Of a stretch of DNA of 64,000 nt, positions 1 to 10,934 are shown in pieces. The notes under the pieces were generated by a model. That model was not told where the DNA came from. It saw only the letters and a list, made by a program, of their open reading frames with translations, and made no database searches. Source of the DNA: Mariannaea sp. PMI_226 (taxonomy: Eukaryota; Ascomycota; Sordariomycetes; Hypocreales; Nectriaceae); NCBI GenBank assembly GCA_024336345.1, contig JANFOG010000014.1, positions 248,001-312,000 of the forward strand. The letters are read 5' to 3'. A program made the translations under genes and the position numbers. How positions within the stretch are numbered: position 1 is the stretch's first letter; each line of letters begins with the position of its first letter.

Positions 1-1
1 T

Positions 2-640
2 TTTGTTGCCGCTGGCGCAGGTGTCTACATGAAGGTGACGGGTCGATACATCGCTTTGTTGCGGATTGGTTTCGTCATTATCATGATCGGCTGTGGACTT
101 CTCTATGATCTCCCTAGATCAGAGACCTGGAGCAAGATTATCATCTACCAGATAATCCTCGGCACTGGAGCCGGAGCTAACTTTCAACCTCCCCTAATTG
201 CATTACAGAGCAACGTTCCAGCTCAAGATAATGCTGCCGCTACGGCAACTTTCAGTCTCGTACGGAACATGGCGGCCGCCATTGCTGTCGTAATTGGATC
301 AACTGCTTTTGCGAACAAGATGACGTCTCAGTACGGAGAGATCTCCGCCAAACTTGGCAACGATACACTGGCGAGTGCCTTCACCGGACCTCACGCCCAA
401 GCTAGTATTTTCCTCATCAACGATCTGGATCCTGCGCAGCAGGCAGTGGTCCGTGGTGCATATTATCATGCGATCCGTGACATTTGGATCGAAAGCATGT
501 GCATCGCAGCATGTGGACTGGTTGTATCATTGTTCGTCAAGAGCAGAAAACTGAATGATGAGCACACTGAGGTAGTGACGGGCTTGGAGGGAGAAAAGAA
601 ACGGCGAGAGATTGCGATGCAGCTGCGGCAGCAGAAGTAA
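2..640 (+). CDS. MFS transporter, C-terminal part (14-TM drug:H+ antiporter type), truncated by the window edge
   Basis: The frame is open from base 2, so the gene begins before the window and only about 213 residues are visible. Hydrophobic segments (for example IALLRIGFVIIMIGCGLLY and the stretch around ILGTGAGANFQPPLIALQ) match the last four or so transmembrane helices of the fungal 14-TM MFS exporters. The soluble loop before the final helix, with the NDL and A..AY..A...IW pattern, is characteristic of the C-terminus of these antiporters. The charged tail ends at TAA (638-640). The substrate cannot be told from this part. It is followed in the same direction by an ornithine cyclodeaminase-like gene and a Zn2Cys6 regulator, a grouping seen in small metabolite clusters; that link is inference. 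Confidence 0.85.
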   Translation, partial: FVAAGAGVYMKVTGRYIALLRIGFVIIMIGCGLLYDLPRSETWSKIIIYQIILGTGAGANFQPPLIALQSNVPAQDNAAATATFSLVRNMAAAIAVVIGSTAFANKMTSQYGEISAKLGNDTLASAFTGPHAQASIFLINDLDPAQQAVVRGAYYHAIRDIWIESMCIAACGLVVSLFVKSRKLNDEHTEVVTGLEGEKKRREIAMQLRQQK

Positions 641-1630
641 TTGTGGAAGATGAGAGTGAGATTACAGACGTAGATGAGGGCATCTCGGTGGCTGAAGGGA
701 GCACGCCCAGGCCCTACACTTTTTTCTCTCTCTTTCTTACAACAAATGGTCACAAGAGCAGTGCAATATCGCTGGTTATAGAGTGGAAGGCAAATAGACC
801 CAGGGATGAAAAACTGGCGAAAGGGGCCTGTAGATTTAATTTTCCAGCGTATATCTCCCCTCTAGAAATTCACTTTTGTAAACTAAACTGGTAATTCTCA
901 ACAGTGAAAGCCTGAGAGCAAGAGTTGGCCATGACCAACGATCAATAAAGCGAGCCCTCCAACTTGTCCCTATGGGAATGAATAGTAATGCCCTCCTCGC
1001 CTCATTGAGCTAAAAGAGGTCTCAAGTCAGATGTAGTCTGTGGCCCGCTACAATCCAGTAGGGAAAGCTACAGCGAGCCAGGCAGGCGATGATGTATCGC
1101 TAGGTGGGTCTTTAGAGAGAAGACAAATCATGACTGATGGAGGCGGATGGAGGGTCGGAAGATGGTATCACTAATAAAGCAATGTATACCATCCTTGGCT
1201 TTAGTTTCTGCGATCCAAACCCTCTACATAGTATATCTTGCAACAACATAAAAAATGCAAAAACTTGCATACCTGTTTTATTATGCAATACAATGTTGTA
1301 GTCCACTATGAACAGAGACAGGGACAGCATCCAGTCATGACCGTGAACACACAGTGCACACACGGTACCTTCGGCTTGCCTTGCCAAATGCGAAAACACA
1401 CAGTGCGTGCAAATGTCCCGGTGGGCCAAGACCGGAGGCTGATTCCGGTATTTTGGATGCTCCATACTACTACAGACCTAGGTCAAAACATCATATCTTC
1501 CTCATCACAACATAGGTCTATTTCAATAAGGGACGTATATCCTGAGAGTTGCGTTTCTTAAAGAATTGGAATAAATCTGAACTTTTACACGTCCTATTGT
1601 TTTGGAAGAAATCGGCACCATCCGGGAGCA
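641..1630. other. intergenic, no supported gene
   Basis: This is the 3' flank of the MFS gene and the promoter of the ornithine cyclodeaminase-like gene. The short open frames here show no domain, no signal peptide and no good start context. I saw no convincing TATA box or repeat. Confidence 0.6.
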
Positions 1631-2755
1631 ATGGCGTTTACTCTTCTCTCAGACACCCAAGTGCGGCACATCCTTGGTACCCTCACGCCTGAGGAGCTGC
1701 AGGACCTCATTACATCGCTTCAGAACGCTCTCGTCCAGTACTCCTGCGGTGATGAGCTAGAATACCAGCCTCACCGTGCCGTCATCACTCGTCCGGATGG
1801 CCAGGTCACCTTGTTTATGCCCGCTTCGACGCCAACCCTCGTCGGCACCAAGATTGTGGGTGTCCGACCAAGCGATGCCCCCGCGGCGACGACGGCTTCG
1901 GGCAGCCCCGAACCAGGATTGAAGAGCGTCCTGACGCTGTGCGATGAGAGGGGCCAGGCAATTGGCGTTCTCAATGCCGCAGCTCTTACAGCATTTAGAA
2001 CCGCTTTAGGGTCGATGCTCATGTATAGATTCCGTCGCAACACTGAGAACATTGTCGTCTTTGGTGCTGGAAAGCAAGCGGTTTGGCACATCCAACTAGC
2101 CCAGCTTCTGCGGGGCAAGGACATTCGCAACATCACCGTTGTCAATCGGTCGGCGGCGAGAACGCAGGCTCTGATAGATACGCTGACAAAGGATTCCGAA
2201 TCACAATGGCCTTCTCACATCAGCATCCGGGCCTTTGATGAACAGAACGATCGCGATGCGGCTCTGGAAGCCCTGGTTGTGGATGCCGATGTCCTCTTCT
2301 TCACAACGCCCAGCATTGAGCCTCTCTTCCCATCATCCTTCTTGACGTCTGAAAAGGCACGCGAAAAGTCACGATTCATGTCAGCGATTGGATCTTACCG
2401 TCTGGACATGCAGGAGATAGATCCCGAGTTTTTGAAACAAGTGGTCGATCCAACTGGTGTCCTCGCAGACTCGGCATACCGAAGTGGAAGCATTGCAGTT
2501 GACACCCTCAGCGGGTGTCTCCAAGAGGCAGGAGAATTGGTAAAAGCTGAGATTCCTACCGAGAAACTCCTCGAGGTTGGACGACTTTTTGACCCTAGGA
2601 GCACGGCGAATCAAGCTGAGCTAAAGGAATGGCTTGAGACTGGCTTGGTGGTTTATAAGAGCGTGGGAACGGGTGTGATGGACCTTGCTATTGGAAAGGC
2701 GTTGTTGGAGTTGGCTCAAAAGAAGAATGTTGGTATTACAACAGATGATTTCTAA
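1631..2755 (+). CDS. ornithine cyclodeaminase / mu-crystallin family protein
   Basis: Single-exon gene, 374 residues, starting at an ATG in good context (gagcaATGgc). The family has an N-terminal substrate-binding half and an NAD(P)-binding Rossmann domain. Visible marks are the LTAFRTALGS motif (family TA.RT.A.S) near residue 119 and the nucleotide-binding VVFGAGKQA at about 142-150, followed by NITVVNRS at the end of the second beta strand. Known members include ornithine cyclodeaminase, ketimine reductase, alanine dehydrogenase and siderophore precursor synthases of the SbnB type, so the exact reaction is not determined. Length (family about 320-370) is normal apart from an Ala/Thr/Ser-rich insert around residues 83-93. 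It lies between an MFS exporter and a Zn2Cys6 regulator on the same strand, which would fit an amino-acid-derived product or catabolic role; that is inference. Confidence 0.88.
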   Translation: MAFTLLSDTQVRHILGTLTPEELQDLITSLQNALVQYSCGDELEYQPHRAVITRPDGQVTLFMPASTPTLVGTKIVGVRPSDAPAATTASGSPEPGLKSVLTLCDERGQAIGVLNAAALTAFRTALGSMLMYRFRRNTENIVVFGAGKQAVWHIQLAQLLRGKDIRNITVVNRSAARTQALIDTLTKDSESQWPSHISIRAFDEQNDRDAALEALVVDADVLFFTTPSIEPLFPSSFLTSEKAREKSRFMSAIGSYRLDMQEIDPEFLKQVVDPTGVLADSAYRSGSIAVDTLSGCLQEAGELVKAEIPTEKLLEVGRLFDPRSTANQAELKEWLETGLVVYKSVGTGVMDLAIGKALLELAQKKNVGITTDDF

Positions 2756-3260
2756 ATCGAAAACACACCATGTCAAACATTAAATCCTTTGGTGTTCATT
2801 GAGGTAATCATGATGGACGTCGTGGTGATGGTTCCTCTCTGGTTGACCTCCGTGCCATTGAGACACCTGCACTGTCCGGGTACTCCCCCATCTCAGGCCC
2901 CAAAAACACAACTGGCCTAACGAACGTAGTAGCGATTTCAGGGCCATGCCCAGCCACTGTAGCGTTCCCCCTGGCGGAACTACAGCATATAATTAACTTC
3001 CAGTGTTGAGATCGCCGCACCCACACCGGCCTTGCCGGCTTCTCAGTGCAATCCAATGGCACCCAGGCTCTGGCGGGGACTGCAAGTCCTGTACGGAGTA
3101 GGCTATCTAGTCACATAGAAGTGCCGGGCTAATTATCGACCCGAGCCTCTGCCTTCTCTTGCAGAATCTTGGCCGAGTCCGACAACAGGTATATTTGTGC
3201 TGCAGCAATGAGAATAAATACTCCCAGGAAGAGGCCACATTCACCACAGCCCAAATTTCA
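2756..3260. other. intergenic between OCD-like gene and regulator
   Basis: About 500 bp holding the 3' end of the OCD-like gene and the promoter of the next regulator. I see no gene, repeat or clear promoter element. An in-frame ATG at 3159 could extend the regulator upstream. Confidence 0.5.
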
Positions 3261-5366
3261 ATGAATTCTCCAGCCATTAGTCGAGCTTGTGAATCATGCC
3301 GTCTTCTCAAGGTCCGCTGCCGCCCTCGTTCTGGGCCAGGCGACGCTCCCCGGTCTTGTGAGCGATGCGCCGCCTCGGGGAAGGACTGTTTCTATTCCGC
3401 ACCTCGCCGGACAAGGAAGAAACGGACCGACGTGAGGGTGCGAGAGCTGGAGCAGGAAATGGCTTCGTTAACCGGCCTGCTTAAAGCCCAGCAACAGCAA
3501 CAGCAGGTTGTCCAGAAAGACAGCTCTTCACCGAGTGACGATGCAATTCTGGTGTCAAGTTCACATCTCCCTTCTCAATCTTCACAACATCAGTCACACA
3601 CTGGCCCAATGGGTACCACCGCTTCAACTTTGTCATTTAATTTGAATCATTATGATCCCATATCACTTGGCCTCCTCACAGTCGAAGAGGCTTCTGGCCT
3701 CTTCCAACACTACATTGACAACCTGGTCCCCAAACGGCCCTTTGTCGTTTTCGCGCCAGGCACGAACGCAGAACAAGTGCGTAAAAACCAGCCAACGCTA
3801 TTTCTGGCTGTTCTGGCTGCAGCAGCCGGGACACGGAACGAGGCCCTCGGGATGCGCCTTAACGAGATGATTTTCAGTGTCTATGCCGATCAGATCATGA
3901 TGCAGGGCGAGAAGTCTCTCGAGCTTATCAAGGCGATTCTTATCACGACGAACTGGTATTGTCCACCAAGTTCGTACGAGAAGCTCAAATTCTACCAGTT
4001 CGTGCACATTGCCGCTACCATGTGTGTTGACATCGGGCTTGGAGAGTTGGTGGCATCGAGCATTGAAGGAACCTCTCAAGATGACTTGCTGGACGGTTGC
4101 CGGGTCATGTTGGCCTGCTATATTTGCTGTTCGAGGTTTGTCAAGCTCCATGTCCCCATAGATACTCTGTTGCTGACGCTAGTCAAAGTATTTCCATTAA
4201 TTTTCACCGCCAAAATATGTTCCCCTTCACCAATCGCATAGCTGGATGTCTGGCAGCACTTGAATCATCGGCAGCAAGATTCCCTACCGATGCAGCAGTT
4301 GTTGCTGGGACTAGACTCCAATTAATTGTAGATCATGAATCTGCACGTCCTCTAGGATTTAGAGACAGTGCAGTATCCGTTGACTTGTCGAAACCAGAAG
4401 TTCAGGCAAGCCTGTTGGGTTGCTCGAATAAATTGCGCATGTGGAATATGAGTATCCCAACGGATACAATGAGTGGTAAGACTTTAATCTACATCCTGCT
4501 GTGACCTGTCTTGTACATTGTTGCTCACACAGAACCTCGTCCTAGCCCCCCTTCTCATGCAGTATTTCGCCATGACTTGCTTAGCGAATGAAGTTGGTCT
4601 ACATTTCGAATATAGTCCGGACGACTTCAAGCCACCTTATGTCATTCATGAGACAACAAGGGTGCATGCGGAAAATTCTATCCTCTCATTTACACCAAAC
4701 CACCTTGACTGCATCATCAACTGCGTCTCAGCGGCACAGAGTTCATGTGATACATTTATTGCAATGTCCACAGAGTACATCCAGTGCCTTCCCATTGCCA
4801 CCTACGCTCGCCTTGGATATGCTTTGGTTGTTCTGGTTAAGGTCTCGGTGTCCACACACTCAGCAAACGGGGCCCTTAAGGGAATCATGCCACCAGAGAC
4901 GACTCGCGCTGATCAATACCTCGAACAAGTTGTAGCTAAATTGAGTGCAACGGGAATAAGCGGTTGTCGAGCAGCGGTTAAGTGGCTCGAGGTCATTGAA
5001 AGCATAGCAGACTGGTTCCAGTTGTTTCTCAGCTCGGCTGCTGACGGAGTAAACGGCAGAGTTGATGTGGGAATTCTTGAACCACTGAAACATCTCAATC
5101 TGACCATTGGCACAGCAAATGACAATAGGGGAAACTCAAGTGCATATTCTGTGCAACCCAGGCAAGCGACTAGTCTGAGTTATCCAGACAAGGCGAGCGA
5201 GCCACAAGTCACTCCAACTGAAATGACATATCCAAATTCGACAGACCTGGATCACATTAGCTTGAGCCCAAATACCTTGTCTATCCTTGCGCATGACGAT
5301 TTGGCTGAATTTGTCAATCTTCCGATTACGCTGGATGGAGTAGATTTTGAGATGGGTGCGGAGTAA
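3261..5366 (+). CDS. Zn2Cys6 transcription factor with fungal-specific middle homology domain
   Basis: Three exons by my reading: 3261-4135, 4183-4475 and 4546-5366, giving 662 residues. The zinc cluster is CESC...C...C..C...C at residues 10-43 (Cys 10, 13, 20, 33, 36, 43), with a longer than usual 12-residue central loop rich in Pro/Gly. It is followed by basic RRTRKKRTD, a short coiled coil (VRELEQEMASLTGLL) and a Gln run. Intron 1 (47 bp) has CTGAC just before its acceptor. Splicing joins CCSS to QSISINFHRQNMFPF, a typical entry into the fungal_trans region. Intron 2 starts GTAAGA and uses the CCTAG acceptor, because the earlier CACAG breaks the frame. An in-frame ATG at 3159 would add 34 residues; 3261 is preferred since the zinc cluster then starts near residue 10. 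It probably controls neighbouring genes, but no target site was identified. Confidence 0.85.
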
Positions 5367-6675
5367 TTAGTCGACATTATCTCATTAAAACCAATGCTGG
5401 CGTTTCTGGTATTTGGGTAGACAGGTTTGTAACATCCAATGCCGCAAGAAGTAAAGCCTTTGAGAGTCCTTGCCTGAGTATAAAAACCAGGCTCGACTAC
5501 TCTTCTCAAGCTCAACTATCTTCCAACTGGTTCACATCTCCCCTTTATTTCTTATTTAGCAGCGACATCATTCCACTTCTGTTCTATCATTGAATAATTG
5601 AACAACGGCTATCCTGATGCTGGTGTTGTAAGATGATAGGGCTAAGATTCCGGGCCTTGACACGGCTTGATCCCCTCGAACAGGCGAGGGTTATGTATTA
5701 TATATATGCTATTTTTTGAGACGTTATAGCCCAACGTGAAAAGTTCGAATCTCTGCGTTGAAGCATACAATTCTATGACTTCATCTATCTTTACATTGGC
5801 CCAGCGTGTTTAGCCCTGTAGATTTAAATTTGAAAGGACATTACAGGAGATAAGGGGGTCTTGTCCCAAAGAAAGCGAATTACTATCACCCCAGTGCTCT
5901 TGTACGAGCTTTCGGTCTGGATAACAGTTTGAATGTGTGATAGCTGTTCTGGGATTGTCGTGCGAAGCCTGCTGGCTTATATATTACATCCAAAGACCCT
6001 TCTTGTATGCTCTGCGAAGAACAAGTCTGCCATGTGATTTAGATGGTGTTCCATCAGAGTGGGCAATGGTCAATTGAAAGTCAAGACATTGTAGAATTTT
6101 GTCATATCCAAGTATCACAGCTGGTTCTATAATGGGCAATCGCCACCAAGATCGGGAACTGAACCACATTCAATAACATGGGAAGAGGGGATCAGTACGA
6201 TTTTGATAATGAGATCACTGAGAAATGGTAGTATTCCGCCCGTACATTTCGACACATTGGCCGGTAAGATCTAATGGGGAAAAAGGAACGGCCTCATAAT
6301 TTCATTAGAACATATCTTAGCAACTGAAACAGTCTAGGATTCAAGGCACATTTCCATTATTAGCCTAGATAGCAGTCCTCCGTCTAGTATACATACTATC
6401 CTAACCCCCTGGCCGGGATGGTCGAAATACCACCCTCGCAGAGCGCAATGGTGGCAGCACCACGGTAAATGTTGATACAAGAAAAAAGAGGGCAAGGGAC
6501 AGATTCGTTGCATCCCTTTCCCTTTTTTCGTTTTAGCGATGCCTGAACAGACATGGGAGATTCTTTTTTATATATCCACCAAGACAACGCGCTTATGAAC
6601 TCTGAAACAAGACTAGAAACACATTGCGGGAAGAAAGCGGAGAAGAGGAGAGTATCGTCGTTAAGAATAGGCCCT
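5367..6675. other. convergent intergenic region, no supported gene
   Basis: AT-rich DNA between the 3' ends of the regulator (plus) and TIM17 (minus), including a TA-rich run near 5690-5715. Open frames here are short and without recognisable domains. Confidence 0.55.
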
Positions 6676-7355
6676 TTATGCAAGGGCGAGCTCGTTGTTT
6701 GGTGGGGGAGGTGCCTAGATGGGGAGAACATTGTCAGTACCAGAAAAAAAAAATGAGGTCTCGAACATCTGGACGATCACAGATAATCACATCGCAAGTG
6801 AAAAAGTTTCGCTTTACTCACCTCCAACTTTGTGGGGCCCACCATCATTCTCTGGAGGGCGATGGCGACACCCTCAAACATGGCAAGCAACACAGCGCAT
6901 CCAATGGCGCCGTTTCTCGCCGCACGGAAGCCGCCTCGTATCGCAAGAGATCCGCCAGTCATGAATCCTGCGCCGATGGCATTCCAAGGATCCTCTTTCC
7001 GTCTAACACCCTTGATCGCGCAGTCGAATGTGCTGAAAAGACCACCCCAAACGCCGAAATTGCCTCCCAATACTGGTGCTCGCATCTTGATCGCTGTGAT
7101 GGCGCCTATCCGTCGCTCGCCGTACGGGCTGTTGCGGAAGCCCTTGATACCGTGCCAGATCGTGCCGCCGATGGCCTATTGAACGGGAGTTAGTCGTGCT
7201 CAAACGGATTGTTCGAGGGTGCGGTTAAAAAAAATGGAACGAGTGCGAGACAAGGCTCGGTGGGCGATGGGGAAAGGACGTACACCCATGGAGAAGGCAC
7301 CGCCAAAGTCATTCAGAATGACATAGGGGCAAGGGTCTCGGCCGTGGTCCATCAT
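6676..7355 (-). CDS. TIM17: mitochondrial import inner membrane translocase subunit Tim17
   Basis: Three exons on the minus strand: 7355-7284, 7175-6822 and 6714-6676, giving 154 residues, the normal Tim17 length. The start [16 protein letters not shown] and the glycine-rich helices ([46 protein letters not shown]) are diagnostic of the Tim17/22/23 family and specifically of Tim17. Cys9 and Cys76 correspond to the conserved disulfide pair of Tim17. The protein has four membrane helices and forms part of the TIM23 presequence translocase. Introns start GTACGT and GTGAGT and end AATAG and TCTAG. The last exon codes only [12 protein letters not shown], so an ORF-only call would give a wrong C-terminus. 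The coding-strand leader is pyrimidine-rich (CCTCCTCCTCC..TCTCC), common in fungal housekeeping genes. Either of two adjacent ATGs could be used. Confidence 0.95.
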
Positions 7356-8148
7356 CTTGAATGTGATTGAGAGGGGGAGAGAGGAGGAGGAGGAGGATTC
7401 GACGAATTTGAAGCTGAGAATGCGGGTTGTTCAGGTGCTACGTGACGTACAGTTGGATGGCGGGCATGTTTTTTCCTGTTCTCCACATTTATCGGCGCTT
7501 GCGTTCTTGCGCTCCCGAGGATTTGCCCTCGAATGATATTTTCGAGCCGGGAGTACGGAGTGCCCGGTACGTACATGGCCCTGACCCGATGACCAAGTGG
7601 CCTCGCCAATGCCGACTCTCAACCGCCGAAAGTGAAAGAGAAGAGGATTTGAGCTGTGAAAGACAATATTTTATCACCATCTCCATCTCTTGAAATTTTC
7701 CTCTTATTTTTGATGAGTTATTTTTTTGAGACTTCCTTTTCATTTTCTCTTGATTTTCTTTTTCTTTTTTTGCGGTTCGGGTTGTATTCTAGCCAGTGCC
7801 GGTGACGCCGAGATCGGTGCCACACACACCCACTGTGGTAGATTCGGTACTTTGGGTCGGTGTACCAAATGGAATTGTCACTGCGTTTTCAGGCCCGGAT
7901 AGGATAACCTGGAAGGCATTAAGATACAAGGTAGAGACAGAGATACTATGCTCCCAAGTATCTCGTGTGTTCAGTCAATCGATGGAGCTTTTGAAGTCCT
8001 TTCAATCACTCTATACGTATAGGAGTGTTGACAATATGCAGACAATTATATATTAGCCAAGCTGAACAGGTTGCGTGGTATTTATTAAGAATTCTACACA
8101 ATTCCAGAGGCGATATACATCTTCTTTTTGTTGTTGTATTGAATATCA
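7356..8148. other. TIM17 promoter and aldolase 3' flank
   Basis: Holds the TIM17 5' leader (CT-rich on its coding strand, about 7365-7400) and the downstream flank of the DHDPS-family gene. A T-rich tract lies at 7700-7770. No gene supported. Confidence 0.5.
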
Positions 8149-9246
8149 CTACGCTGCTAGCGTGCGTTGTTCCAACTGTCTCTCCACTACCATCATCTCC
8201 GAGACCAGTTTGGTGATGTACTCCCTCTTCTTTTCGTCAGTAAATCGAGGGATTGGTCGGCGACAGTGTGCGCTGGTCTCAGGGTATTGACGCTCCTTTG
8301 CAACAATCCACTTTGTGCCGTGGAGGCCACCATCGGCGAAACCGCGTTCAGCAATGCTCAGCTTCCTCTGCAGCTCTAGAGCAGAGGACATATCTCCCTC
8401 AGTAAATAATCGACGAACCTCCATCAGTGCCTAAGGTGTTACCGGGTCAGCTACATAGAACTGTTGCACAATCTTGCTCGCTCAGTATGCTCCTCACCTT
8501 GGGAAAAATGTTCGCAACCCCACCAATGCATCCAATTCCTCCAACAGACAGCGCGGGGAGCAACCAGTCTCCCTGACCTGCCACGGCTCCAAAAGAACTT
8601 GGCGAGCTCTTTGCTGCTACTGTCGCTGCCTTGGCGATTCCTCCGCAAGTCAGCTTTACCGCACAAATGTTGCTGTGGGCACCAAGTGTCTCCAGCGTTT
8701 CTGAGCTGAGATTGAGCCCGTTCACAATGCTGGGAAAGTTGTAGATGATAATTGGGAGAGGAGAGTTATCTGCCACCTCGTTGAAGAATGATATGATGGC
8801 CTGTTGGTCAATGGCAAAAGCGAAGGAACCGGGGGGCAAGACCAGTGCAAAGTCAGCGCCAGATTTCAACGCAGCATGAGTCTGGTCAATAACTTCTCTT
8901 GTACAGCTACCTGAGCAGCCGGCTGTAACAGAGAAGTTTGTTTTCCCGTGATCAGCAGCTAATCTCTTTGCTTGTGTGATCAACTGATGCTTCTCGTCCA
9001 CGGTCAGAGTTGCCGCCTCACCGCAGGTGCCACCAACCACGACTATAGCCTGGTGTCAGAGACTTGCATTTGGTTAGGTCCAGGTGAGAAGTTCTGCTTA
9101 AACTTACTGCCTTGCACGCCAGATTGGACTATGTATGTAACATGCTTGTCTTGCGTGGCCCAGTCGATATCTTGTCGTCCCTCGGGCTCAAAGAAGGTCA
9201 GGGAAGGAACATGAATTCCCGGAGGGAAAGCTCTGGTATTGTCCAT
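8149..9246 (-). CDS. dihydrodipicolinate synthase family aldolase (2-keto-3-deoxy acid / hydroxy-oxoglutarate aldolase-like)
   Basis: Three exons on the minus strand: 9246-9108, 9042-8498 and 8430-8149, giving 321 residues, typical for this TIM-barrel family. The start region PPGIHVPSLTFF matches fungal members such as the L-threo-3-deoxy-hexulosonate aldolases. The GGTCGE motif (residues 50-55) corresponds to the family's GTTGE. IIIYNFP carries catalytic Tyr147, and AVKLTCG carries the Schiff-base Lys176, so the active site looks intact. Introns begin GTAAGT and GTGAGG and end TATAG and TTAG; both junctions give uninterrupted family sequence. The enzyme should cleave or form a pyruvate-derived aldol such as a 2-keto-3-deoxy sugar acid; the exact substrate is unknown. 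It is divergent from a Zn2Cys6 regulator, and its upstream region carries a CGG/CCG cluster. A Dal5-type carboxylate transporter lies beyond the regulator, consistent with sugar-acid or related acid catabolism (inference). Confidence 0.88.
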
Positions 9247-10934
9247 CGCGATGAGTTCACGAAGCTAGAGTCCCTTGACTTTTTGAAAAGTAGTCCAGTG
9301 TCAGAGCAGAGTTGACAAGTAAACTGTCAAGACGAGATGGCTAAGCCCTTTGTCAAAACCAACCCGATATAAGAAATCCGACTGAATTTGGAAGTGGTTC
9401 AAATGTAACTGTAGGATTAAATAGAGCGTACTGTACTGAAAATTAGTAAATACTCTCCTGACAACATGAAATGCTGACAATCACCTCTACCGATGTCCGG
9501 ATCGGTATATTAGCGTCCGATCGGATCGCAAAGTTGTCGGGTCGGACTAGAGTCTTAATTCATGTCACAATATTCCAAACGCCGATCGCAATCCAGAAAT
9601 ACTTGCGACAATTGCCCTATTGCCTCTAGCTGTTTAAGGGAAATCAATGAACGCTTCAATCCAGTGAATTTCTTCCCCATACTTGGCTAGACCTGAAATG
9701 ACAGGGTGCAAATGTGACCATTTAGGTGAGGTCAGTATGTGTTGTTTGTAGACCAGCATTTGTCGAATAGCTGATGCGATGGGAGTAAGCTTATCACGTC
9801 AGGTATTTCTATATAGTAAAATCAAGCGAGTAACTGTTAGCTATAGGTTAACTTTCTTCCTCACCAGCGGATACAGGTGGAAGTTTAGCATCACGGCTGT
9901 AGGGTGTACGGAATTCTCCCTCTACAATAAAATGGATAGTGGTAACTTCCTCCTACAATTTCTCACCTATGTCACAAATATACGTAAGCTTTCTGTTACG
10001 CGATAAATTGAAATGCGTATTAGACTTGCGAGTCACCATCGTTGACCATGGAACCTGTCATCATTATTGATGCTAGTCCTAGGAAATACCTAGGTTGTGT
10101 TGGAACCAATTCTGTTGCTTTTTGTCAGGTCGTCTCATTCATTTCACTATCTGAATGCAATTCAAAGGCTGGGCGACTTGGGGGATGTTGGAGCCTTTCT
10201 CTGTATATTGCGTGTCCGTAGTGACGAAGTCTTGGATTGCGCTTCAAACTGTGGTTGACTAGCGTTGTGAAATAAGCTTACCAGCCTACAGGGAGTGGCG
10301 TAGTTCATGTCAAGGGCAGTAAACATGTAGAAGGCCACGCCAATTTCACGCTCTTTGATGATCCAGATTAGGGCTAAGTCAAGTCATGGGATGAGCGGGG
10401 ATTTCCTGGGGCAGCGGGGAAGCGCTTTGTTGTTTGGTAATGGTTCCACGCACGCAGGGGCATGAGAGTGGCCAATTGCTTTCTCTGCCCCAGTGTTCTG
10501 TCTGCCTCAGCGTTCGACCCATACAGTAGGTTAATATTTAGGGGTTGGAGCTCTAGAAGACAAACACAAGGACAAAGGCGTGAGGAATGGGTTGAAGGCA
10601 GTCTTACTCTGCCGAGCTTGTCTTGTCATCGCTCTCCTAGTACGTATTGTGAACAATTGTTTCACTTTTTTCTTGCAAGAAAAAAGCATTACAAAAAATA
10701 AGAACGACGATCTTGTCTATTCTTTTTCTGCGGAGAAAAAACTGTCAAACAGTAGTCTACGATGTAAACTGGGATGAGGAGGCGAATATTAGTGCCAGAA
10801 CCCACCGGAAAAGCGCCAGTCAATCTCCATCCAACCCCTCGGTCCCTATGTCTCATTTTTTACATCGAGGTGACACTTCGTGCATCTCCCATCCTTTTCG
10901 CATCAGACCTCTTTGTTACTTGTTAACCGGGGGC
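9247..10934. other. divergent intergenic region between aldolase and regulator
   Basis: About 1.7 kb with no supported gene. Its most notable content is the CCG/CGG cluster at 9497-9547, about 250-300 bp upstream of the aldolase start. T-rich runs near 10660-10675 and 10725-10740 precede the regulator. Confidence 0.5.
9497..9547. promoter_or_regulatory. CCG/CGG triplet cluster, candidate Zn2Cys6 factor sites
   Basis: Within 51 bp there are CCGGATCGG (9497-9505), the perfect palindrome TCCGATCGGA (9516-9525) and TCGGGTCGGAC (9537-9547). Zn2Cys6 factors usually bind paired CGG triplets. The reverse complement of the last element, GTCCGACCCGA, occurs exactly at 13259-13269 upstream of the transporter, next to another CCGATCGG core. 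The site lies between the aldolase and the regulator and could serve both. Function is inferred from pattern and position only. Confidence 0.45.

Noticed and set aside
5750..5762. T-loop-like AGTTCGAATCT
   Set aside because: No cloverleaf can be drawn with the upstream sequence.
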